Part shown: one piece after another, positions 1 through 10,100 of the stretch
Position numbering within the stretch: the stretch's first letter is position 1
Layout of the letters: every line of letters starts with the position of its first letter
Assembly: GCA_959602045.1 (NCBI GenBank)
Contig: CAUGRT010000034.1
Coordinates: 1 to 27,779 of the forward strand
DNA: 27,779 nucleotides
Origin: an uncultured Clostridia bacterium
Lineage (GTDB): Bacteria; Bacillota; Clostridia; UBA1381
Reading direction: 5' to 3'
Notes under the pieces: generated by a model
Database searches by the model: none
Seen by the model: only the letters and a program-made list of their open reading frames with translations
What the model was told of the DNA's origin: nothing
Program-made: the position numbers and the translations under genes

Positions 1-91
1 GTAAAATGCCGCATACCGGCGTCTGTTTTGTATGTTTTGCACATTATCTGCAAACTGCAAAAGCTTAAGGCGCTGTGTATGCGTTTTTTTA

Positions 92-130
92 TGTCAATTC
101 GTCCCTAAAAATTGTCGATTCGTCCCAAAC
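92..130 (+). promoter_or_regulatory. Two direct repeats, probable LytTR regulator box
   Basis: Two near-identical copies of TGTC-R-ATTCGTCCC-W-AA lie at 92-108 and 113-129, exactly 21 bp apart (two helical turns). They end just upstream of the -35 element of the following promoter. LytTR-family regulators are known to bind pairs of about 10-bp direct repeats spaced close to two turns, normally just upstream of -35. The gene directly downstream encodes a LytTR protein, so autoregulation is the simplest inference. Binding itself is not shown by the sequence. Confidence 0.65.
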
Positions 131-133
131 CTA

Positions 134-161
134 TTGACGATAATTAAAAATTTGATATTAT
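134..161 (+). promoter_or_regulatory. Promoter of the LytTR regulator gene
   Basis: TTGACG at 134-139 matches the -35 consensus in five of six bases, and TATTAT at 156-161 is a reasonable -10 after a 16-bp spacer. TATATT at 159-164 with a 19-bp spacer is an alternative. The direct repeats end within about 5-8 bp of the -35, the usual place for an activator of this family. Confidence 0.55.
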
Positions 162-191
162 ATTATAAAACAGCAAAATGTGTATATAAGC

Positions 192-197
192 GAGGTG
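192..197 (+). promoter_or_regulatory. Ribosome binding site that selects a TTG start
   Basis: GAGGTG sits 6 nt before TTG at 204. The in-frame GTG at 180 has no purine-rich site in front of it, and the GTG at 195 overlaps this site, so TTG 204 is the best supported start of the LytTR gene. Confidence 0.6.
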
Positions 198-203
198 TAT
201 AAT

Positions 204-974
204 TTGCAGAAAGAAAAATACATAACATTTATTTCAAACAAACGAAAAATCATTCTTAACATCGGCACAATCCTTTATTCTACCATGGAAGGGAATAAAG
301 CCAAAATACACATTTGTGGAGGTGAGGTCTATGAAACAAGAATGACGCTCGGTAAACTTGAGGAAAAGCTGGGCGAGAATTTTATCAAGGTGAGCCGCGG
401 ATGCCTTGTATCGGCAGCGGAGATACAAGATATTACCGACACTGTCAGGCTCAGCAGCGGTGAACGGCTAAAATATACGGCACGAAAGAAAAATCTGATT
501 ATTAACGAATTCAATTCAAAGCAAAAGAATATGATCAATGGCATTCCCTCAACAGAGGACGAATACCGTTTGCGTTTTTACAGCTTTGAACATCTGCCTG
601 TTGCATTTGCAGATATTGAACTGAAACTAAATGAAGAAAACCGTGCAGTGGATTTCATTTTCAGATACGATAATTCGGCTTTTACAAAGCTAAAAAAGCT
701 GCCGCTTAAAAGGCTTACAGGCAAAGCTGTCGGTCGTCTGTTTCCCGATATAGACTGCGATTGGCTGAAAAGCAGTGAGCGTGCGGCGCTTTGCGGCGAA
801 ACGGTGGAGTTCACTTTCCACCGTCCTAAGACAGATACATATTGGAAAGCGTTATGCTTTCCCACCTTCAAGGGGCATTGCGGCTGCTTTCTGTTTCATG
901 CTTCGGAAGCGGAGCCTCTCAAACGCAGCGTTAGAACCGTAGAAATACAACCTAAAATCTGCGACACGGGATAG
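204..974 (+). CDS. LytTR-domain transcriptional regulator with C-terminal PAS-like domain
   Basis: This is a DNA-binding regulator of about 256 residues. Residues 1-95 have the LytTR pattern: a beta-rich start, the 'LEEKLGENFIKVSRGCLVS' segment (the usual F-x-x-[IV]-[SH]-R/K-[GS] core), and a closing 'LSSGERLKYTARKKN' strand. Residues of about 115-235 look like a PAS-type sensor fold ('HLPVAFADIELKLNEENRA', then a helix and beta strands). There is no receiver domain, so it is not a classical two-component regulator. The signal is probably a small ligand or an unknown cytoplasmic cue. The TTG start at 204 is chosen because GAGGTG lies 6 nt upstream; a GTG at 180 would add eight residues. The gene stands alone, has its own promoter with direct repeats, and is followed 202 bp downstream on the same strand by the giant surface-protein gene, which may be a target. 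The LytTR call is firm, the PAS call moderate. Confidence 0.8.
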   Translation: MQKEKYITFISNKRKIILNIGTILYSTMEGNKAKIHICGGEVYETRMTLGKLEEKLGENFIKVSRGCLVSAAEIQDITDTVRLSSGERLKYTARKKNLIINEFNSKQKNMINGIPSTEDEYRLRFYSFEHLPVAFADIELKLNEENRAVDFIFRYDNSAFTKLKKLPLKRLTGKAVGRLFPDIDCDWLKSSERAALCGETVEFTFHRPKTDTYWKALCFPTFKGHCGCFLFHASEAEPLKRSVRTVEIQPKICDTG

Positions 975-1165
975 ATAAGTTTGGATAAAATCGCCCATCT
1001 CACCGCTTTTCATTCGGGGCAGTACACTCGTACAGCACCACTCACTGCAAAGCGGCAATCTGAACGATTTTCTCTCAAACTTCGGTTTTGTGAAAGCAGT
1101 TAATGGTCATAAATATGAAATGAAGGAAAGTAAAATAAGAAATGAGGTTTTATAAAAAAACAATT

Positions 1166-1172
1166 AGGAGGT
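1166..1172 (+). promoter_or_regulatory. Strong ribosome binding site of the giant surface protein
   Basis: AGGAGGT lies 4 nt before ATG 1177. The 202 bp between the upstream stop and this gene otherwise hold only a weak possible promoter (TTGTGA at 1088-1093, AAATAT at 1111-1116, 17-bp spacer) and a loose 7-bp inverted repeat (CCGCTTT at 1003, AAAGCGG at 1049). No clear terminator was found there. Confidence 0.7.
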
Positions 1173-1176
1173 AATT

Positions 1177-4100
1177 ATGCAAAAGAAATTTTTAAGTATG
1201 ATAACAGCAATCGTGATGCTAATATCTCTACTGCCACAGGGAATCATCACCGTGTCGGCGATGAGCGGAAGCGGTACGGCGACAGATCCGTACATAATCA
1301 CGACTGCCGCCGAGCTTTCGACAATAGGCGGCTCGGAAAATAAGAACAAATACTTCAGGCTCGGAAACGACATAACCGTCGATTCGAGCTTCAGCACGAT
1401 TGGCACCTTTTACGGCATTCTCGACGGCGACGGAAAAACGATAACGGGCGTCAATATTACGGAAAAAATCAATTCCAACAGCAGCGTTACAAGCACGGGC
1501 AGACTGTTTAACACGATTGAGGCAAACGCCATTGTTTATAACCTTACCCTTAGCGCACCTAAGCTCAAGGTTGATTATACCAATGTTGCGAGTAAGTCGG
1601 GTTCTTACCCTCTGAACAGAGGACTGTTTGTTAACTTCAATTATGGAACGCTCAACAACATCTCTCTTGAGAACGTCAATTTGGACGCTGATGTGGAGGG
1701 CTACATTGAAGTAACCCAAGATTTGGTTTTGACGGTCCGCGAACTTGGAGTCATGGTATACCGGAACTACGGTGAAATTCTGAATTCAAATATGAGCGGT
1801 ACCGTGACGGCACAAAGCATTGCTTTATTCGGAAGTGTTACATGTGAAAATCTGCCTACGGGTACTGTCGCCAATGTTGTTTCCGATGTGGAGTTGAAAA
1901 TTGTCCCGATTAACGACAATGACATGGGATACTTTCATGCCAACTCGCTGGGCATAGCCAAAAACCAAGGATATGTCTATAACCTTTGGGTGCTCGGCAC
2001 AATATCCGGCGGCAATAATAAGTCGTATGTAACCAAGTCACCCCGATATTTGTGCGCATATAACTCGGGAACTATAGAACACGGCTATTATAAAACCTCG
2101 ACGGGCAAATTTGAGCTGAGCGGCGCTGTTAATGATTCTCCCCCTGATTCAAGCACGGGCACAAGCTCCGGCTTAGTGGAGAAGACCGCTCTTGATAACA
2201 GCTTATATAGTTCAAATCAATCGGCAAAGGCGGGCGAAATCCAAGGCACGGGTTCGGGAGCTTTGTATACCGTTGAGTGGAAACGCGAGAACGGCACTAT
2301 TGCAAATATTGAGCTTTACAATGCAGGCAGCATTACAATTCCCTATACGGTAGACAAAGACTATTATTGCGAAACGTGGAAGGATTTGATCAATACCGTT
2401 TGCCCCTCAGGCTCTTCCTACACATTAAGCGGGAACGCGGTATTTACCGCACAGAATGTACAGGGTAAGTATTACCCTGACTTTAACGGTGAACAATACA
2501 TTTTACCGTCTGTAAGCGCACTCCCCACCGATTATCCCCATGTGTGGAAGAAGATTGGAGCCGGTTTGGTGCCCGACATACCGTCTGACGTTGTGCTGAC
2601 GACGGAAATCGCAAAGGTGGGCAGCGACGGTAAAGCTACAGACTTCTCATCCTCCTATACCGGTACGATCTCCCCGGGGGATAAGTTCTGCTACCGTTAT
2701 ATAGTGGCATCTACCAACGAAAGAGTAAAGACCGGAACGTACAATATGTACACCGCAGATTCCTCGGGTTATGTAACCGTCCCCAGCTACACGGTTGAAA
2801 AAATCACGCTGACGGCGGCGAACTACTCCGACTTCATTTCCCTTACCGTCCCCACGGGAGAGGTCTACCTTGCAGAGGGCGGCTACAACTATCCGACAGC
2901 ACAGGCAAAGACGGGTATCTCTGTCGCTCCGACAGGCGCTATTACGCTTTCGTATCGGGACAGCGAAGGAAACACCCTGACGGATGCGCCGACAGCAGTC
3001 GGTACTTACTCGGTTTTCCTTTCCGTGGCATCCGACGAAAGCTTCAATGAAGCAAGCGGTATCGATACCGGATTAATCTATAAGATAGATAAAGCCATTC
3101 CGTCAATGGGCATTTATTACGATAAGGCGAAATACGGCAGCGACACGGTGATAACCGTCAACCTCAGGGCAAAGCTCAAGGGCGACGGCACAGATGGAAT
3201 CATTTCCGGCGGTACTGTAACTCTTACATTTGAAGAAAACGGAGTAATTGATAACAGTAAGACACAGACGAAAGATGTGAACGGTGCAAGTCTGAAATTT
3301 ACAGTGACAAATCTTCCGAATGCGGGAACACCGTGCGATTGCACGCTTACATACAGTGGTAATGACAATTATCAGGCAAAGGTTGCCAAGGGCTCTTTCG
3401 TCGTAGGTCAAGCACCGTCTACCACCGCGGTAACCCTCGACAAGACCTCCTACACCTACGGCGAGGATATGGTAATCACGGTAGATGCGCCCAAGGCGGC
3501 GGACGAAACCGAGATTTCCGTGATTGACATATACGATACGAGTGCGGATATCTCCTTCGTGGAAAAGAACTCGGACGGAAAGTATGTCTACAAATACACA
3601 ATGCCGAAGGGCGGCGACCGCACGGTAAAGGCAGAGTACATAGGCTCGACAAACTATGCCTCCTCCTCCGACACAAAGTCGGCGACTGTTGAGAAGTTAC
3701 AGCTCACCGTAACCGCAACGCCTGCGGAAAGCGGCTATGAGTATCAGGACGAGGTAAAGATAAAGCTCAGCGTCACGGGCGTTCCCACGGGCGGCTCTAC
3801 CTCGATATACGACCTTTCGATGGCCGTCAAAAAAGGCGAAAACATTTTGTCGTCGATGACGGTTTCGAATGTTGTTCCCTTTACCGACAAGGAAATATCC
3901 CTCGGCACGGCTCTTGAGGCCGGCACCTATGACATATATGTTGCATCGGACGATGAAAACTACATAGTGCCGATGGGAGTAATCGTGGGATCGGTAACGG
4001 TGGCAAGGCGTGCGCCTGCACTTTCCGACTTTAGTTGGCGGTGGAACAGCTCAGACCTTACATACGACAAAACCGAAAAGACGGTAAACGTCACCTCGAA

Positions 4101-7100
4101 GACCGCCGTGGCAAGCGACATGGGTGCAATAACCGTAGAGTACAGAAGAGGTGGCGAAATCGTCACAGCACCCGTCGATGCAGGATTCTATTATGCATAT
4201 GCCTGTGTTGACGACAGCGGTCCCAACATTAAAGCGGGCACGGTTGAGATTGTAGGATATGGGATAATTGAAAAGACGCCGGATGCGTCTGATATGACGG
4301 TAAAGATAAACGGTGAGGCGCCCCTTTCGGAATATCCCTACACAGGCAAAACTGTCACGGCGACAGTCACCTCGGCGGACGAAGGCGCATTCAATGTGAC
4401 TGCCGTAAGCTATTACAAGAAGGACTCCGAGGGCAATTACGTTCTCATAAACGAAGAACCTGCAAATGCCGGAAGCTATAAGGTGAAGGTAAACACTGCC
4501 GAGGGTACAAACTACTTTGCGGCAACGGATGTGGAGGTTGCGACCTTTGAAATCAAGAAGGCAAATCCCGAAATCACTCTCACCAACAGCGGCGCAGTGT
4601 ACTACTATGACTCTGCGATTACCGTTGCAGGAGGAGTTTATCCGAATATCTCGATTTACGATAACGCAAAAAAACCTACCGGTACACTCACGGCAGAGCT
4701 TATTGATACCTCTGACAACTCCTCCAAGGTTTTGCCGGCGGAAAAGGTACACTTCCTTGAAGCATACGGAACGTATGATGTCACCTTTGAGCCCAAGACC
4801 GATTTCTCGGCAGGCAAAACCTATAGGCTGAAGCTCACATACAGCGGAGACGAAAATTACAACACGGCGGCATTGCTATCCGGAAATTATGAAATTGCAA
4901 AGGGCTGGGTTCTATTCGAAGTCTCCGATAAGGAGCATCAATACAGCCCCGGCGTGGAAAGAGGAATCAAGGTACAGCCGAAAGTCGGCGGTATGTCCGA
5001 GGTGACGGATGTTCAGAATATGCCCGAGGGCGGAATCGTTGTAAAGTATTATGCAGTTGACGAGAACGAGGGAATACTTGCGTCAACCACCCCCGTTCAA
5101 AAGGCAATAGCCCCGGGAAGGTATCTGTATGTAATATCCCTGTCCGCAGAGGCGAGCGAAAGCTACAAATGCTATGATCCGGAATATACGGTTGCAGACA
5201 CCTCAATACCCGACTTCTCGGCTTACGGAAACGTAGGCTTTATGGACATAAAGTCGGGAAATGAGGCGGCGCAAAAGCCAATCTACTTTGACAATGCGGT
5301 TGTTAATGCGCATATGACGGAAACGGTTACAAACCCCCTGAACAACCCCAACGCAAGCACGGTGACTTATGAGAGCAAGAACACAAGCGTTGCGGAGGTA
5401 AATGCAAGCACAGGTGCTGTGACGATACGTGGCGCAGGCTCGGCGGTAATCGTTGCTACAAGCACCAAGGAAAACACCGCCGATGTCTACGCAAGCTACA
5501 CCTTAAATGTCACAAAAGAGGTTGTTACCGTTACGGCAAACAGCCAGACAGTCGAGTACGGCACGGAAAAGGACGATGTTGCCTTCGGATACTCCGTATC
5601 GAAGACAGGCGTGACCTTCGACGGAACGGCTGTGTACACCACCGCCTATACCAATGGAAGCGGCTGCGGTCAGTATTCCGTTGAGATTTCGGGACTTACC
5701 TCGGATGTATACGATATCACCTTTGTCCCCGGTACTCTCACGGTAATTCCCAAGACCCTCACGCTCGCAGACCTCGATATCACGGCAAAGGATAAGGTTT
5801 ATGACGGCTCGGACAAGGCGGAAATCACGGCGACCGTGAAGAATACCTCCCTCGTTTCGGGAGATATCGTTTCAGTCCTTGCACAGGGTACATTCGATAA
5901 CGCAAACGCAGCCGATGCCGACAAGACCGTTTCCTACACCGTAACGGGACTCTCGGGAACTCACAGCGGAAACTATGCCCTCACAGGCACTCTCACGGGT
6001 ACTGCGGCGGCAAAAATCACAAAGGCTCCCGTCACGGTTTCCGTCCCGGCGACAACAACCTATGTCTATGACGGCGAGGACAAGAGCGTAAATGCTGTCG
6101 CATATGCAAACGGAATATACTTTGATAAGTTTAATGTTACATACAACGGCAGTACGGATAAGCCGAAGAATGTCGGAACTTATACGGTAGGCGTTGAAAT
6201 TACCGACAGCAACTATGTCCTTTCGGGGGATATATCCGCACAGTTCATTATCAGAGAAGCACAGCAGGACTTCTTCAGCATTGAGGGCGTAGCAGACACC
6301 GTAACCTACGGCGATGCGCCGTTTAACTTGCAGGCAGACGGAGTAGATGCAGGCAGTACGGTGAAATACAGCCTGATCTCCGGCGATGCGGTTACGGTTA
6401 CAGAGGACGGCTTGGTTACGATTACGGGCGTTGGCTCGGTAAAAATTCAGGCAAAGAGCACCCTTGCAAACCACACCGAAAAAACAGCTGCAAGAACCTT
6501 TACCGTAAAACCGAAAACTCTGAACGTAACAGCATCTCCGAAAGTGGCCGATAAAGTTTATGACGGCACAAAGATAGTTGACATTACACTCAACCTTGAC
6601 GGTGTTGTGCCCGGCGATGATGTAACAGCAAGCTTCGCAAGCGCAGTAATGGCATCGGCAGATGTTGAAAACAACAAGACCGTATTTGTAAACGGAATTA
6701 CACTTTCGGGAGCAGACACAGGAAAATATCAGCTTGCTTCGCAGAGCGTGCAGACAAGTGTCAACGTGACAAAAAGACAGATTAGCGCAATCGCTTTCAC
6801 TGCGAAAGATAAGGTTTATGACGGAAACGCAAAAGCGGATTACACCATAGCGAATCTTGACGGCGTGCTTAATGATGATAAGGCTTTTGTAACGGTTATC
6901 GGCAGTGCGGAGTTTAGCAATGCAAACGCAGGCGAGAACAAGACCGTTACCCTTTCGGGACTCACACTCTCCGGCACAAAGAGCGGAAACTATGAGCTTA
7001 ATGTAACGGGAGATGTAACCGCACAGGCTTCGATAAGCAAGGCAAAGGTCGAATTTACCTTAGGAACTCTCGAATACACCTATGACGGCACGGAAAAGAC

Positions 7101-10100
7101 CGTTCCCGTAACAGCGGCGGTTGATGGTGAGGCATACACAAATTACACCGTTGCATATCAAAAGGACGGCTCTGCGGCAGAAACCGTAAATGCGGGTGAA
7201 TATGATGTTGTCATCACTCTCGGTGATACAACAAATTATGAAACCGATTATACACCTAAGACCTTGAAGATTGTCAAGGCTTCACAAAGCGCAATTACGA
7301 TAACGGGACTTATAGGCACGATTGACTACGGCGCAGTATTTGCCCTTTCGGCAGCCGGCGGAAACGGTGACGGCGCAGTAACATGGGCGTCAAGCAATCC
7401 CGGCATTGCGGAGATTGACGTAAGCACTGGCGTTGTAACAATTAAGGGAACGGGTTCGCCCGTTACGATCACCGCAACCAAAGCAGGCGATGAGAACTTC
7501 GGCGGCGAACAGACCGCAGCCGTAACCTTTACGCCGATAAAGAAATCCGTCGGCTTTAAGGTGACAAATCTGAATCAGATTTATGACGGAGTCGCAAAGA
7601 GTGTAACGGTTGCGCCAAGCGTCGGCAGTGAAAACTTTAGCATTACCTATACCGATGAAAACGGCAATACAGTTGCAGCTCCGACCAATGCCGGTATCTA
7701 TTATGCGGATGTGCACGCAACAGGTCATTATGACGGTTATACAACTGCGGTTCTCACAATCAAGAACGCGGCGGTTAATACAAGCGGATATACATTTGAG
7801 GTCGCAGATGCGGTTTACGGCAGCGCACCCGTTATAACACAGCCTGAAAGCACAGTATATCCGAGCGGAGCAGAGGCAAAGGTTACCTACACAGGCAGCG
7901 GTATCTATTCCGAAACCGCCGAGCAGCCGAAAAATGCAGGAAGCTATACGGCAATACTGACAATTTCCGGCGATAACTATGAAACGGTAAGGCTTACCGA
8001 CAGCTTTGTAATCACAAAGGCTGTTCTTACCGCAAAGCCCGATGATGCTTCACGCTCCTACGGCGAACAGAATCCCGTATTTACCGTTTCTTATTCGGGC
8101 TTTGTAAACGGTGATGATGAAAGCGCCGTTATGATTGCGCCGTCAATGACGACAAACGCAACGGTTTCAAGCGGCACGGGAACGTATGCCATTCGGGCAA
8201 GCGGCGGCTATGCCGAAAACTATACCTTCAGCTATGAGGACGGCACACTTACCGTAGGCACGGCAAGCGGCGGAAACTTCTACATACACGGCGGACAGAG
8301 CAATCCGTATGTGGGCAATAAGTTCACGCTCACCGCATACTACAACAACGAAAAACCAACGGTTGAATGGTCAAGCGGAAATACTGCTGTTGCAACAGTA
8401 AATTCAGCAACCGGCGAGGTCGAAATCGTTGGCAGCGGCACGGCAACCATTACGGCAAAAATGAACGACAGCCGCTTTGACAACACCCTTACGGCAGAAT
8501 TTACGCTGACAGCGGTTTATCTGCCCGAAACCCAGTCGCCGATATACTTTGATTCACTTTTGGTAGAAAAGTATGTAACCGATGGTGCATTTACAAACCC
8601 GGCAAAGGGTATGAGCGACGGTGCGGCGGTAAAATATACCTCGAGCAATCCGGAGGTTGCAGCGGTTGATGAAACAAGCGGCGAGGTAACAATCCTGAAA
8701 GCAGGAACAACCGTCATCAAAGCAACTTCGACAAAGTTTAACTGTGCGGACGTTTACGCAAGCTACACGCTTACCGTTAAGAAAGCACCGATTACGGTAT
8801 CGGCAGATGATATTGCACTTACCTACGGCGACAGCTTTACAGCGACAGATATTACAATTTCCGGCGGTGTAACGGCTGAGGAGCTTTCCGGCACACTCGC
8901 TTTCACAACAAAGTATGCTGCAGGAAAGGGCGTAGGAGAATATGAGGTAACGCCAAACGGACTGACATCGGATACCTATGATATCACCTTTGAAAGCGGC
9001 ACAATCACAGTAACGGAAAAGGTTCTCAATAAGAATGATTTTACAATTATTGCAGAGAACAAGACGTATGACCAAACAAACAGTGCGAATATAAGCGCGG
9101 CAGTAAAAGCGGACGCACTTGTGGGCGCAGATAACTTAAGAGCCGAAATCAGCGGACACTTCGCTGATGAAAATGCAGGAGAAGACAAAGCGATTTCCTA
9201 TGAAATCACTTCACTTTCCGGCAAAGGCTTTGAAAACTATGTTTTAGGAAATGATGTGAATACTGCCATTGTTACGGCGGACATTACTCCGGCAAAGGTA
9301 ACATTCTTTGTTTCGGAAGAAACCACAAGAATTTATGACGGCACGGCACAGAAGGTTGATATTTCAGCCATGGCGCTTGGCAACGTATTCGGTGAAAGCA
9401 ATTACACCGTTTACTATCAGGCAGCCGGCGAGGAAAAAACAACCGAACCGAAAAATGCAGGCGAATACACCGTGACCGTTGAGCTTACAGACGGAAGCAG
9501 AAACTATGAAGCAATTCAACCGACAGCGAAGCTTGTGATTGAAGTTGACGCTGCTGCAAATCTTTATATCAGTGGCTCTAACAAGAATGTAACGGTCGAT
9601 GACGTATTTAAGCTTTACGCATATTACGGAAATCAAACACCGGAGGTTGCATGGACTTCGAGCGATGAAGACGTTGCGGAAGTGAATAGTACAACAGGCG
9701 AGGTTACAATCCTGAAGGCGGGCACAGCGACCATAACGGCAACCGTAATAGACACAAATTATAACGGCGAAAGCGCAGAGTTTGAATTGGAAGCCGCAAA
9801 GAAACGCATCAACATCAAGACTCCGGCAGGCGAGCTTGTAAAGACCTACAACGGAGAAAGACAGGATATTAACTTCACATCAAGTGACATTGACCTTGAA
9901 GAAAAGAATGTTACGGTAAATGCAATCTATGTTCTTCTGACGGATTCGAGCGTTACAGAACCCAAACGGGTAGGCACATATACAGTATCTTACGAACTGA
10001 ACGACGACAGGTATACCGCCGACGGAAATGTAACGTTGACAATCAATAAAGCAAACGTCATTGTAAAAGCCAAGAACATTTCAAAAGAGTACGGCGATGA

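Noticed and set aside
180..203. GTG 180 as start of the LytTR gene
   Set aside because: No ribosome site precedes it; GAGGTG at 192-197 fits TTG 204.
1088..1116. Promoter for the giant gene (TTGTGA, 17 bp, AAATAT)
   Set aside because: The -10 match is too weak to list as a feature; mentioned only as a possibility.
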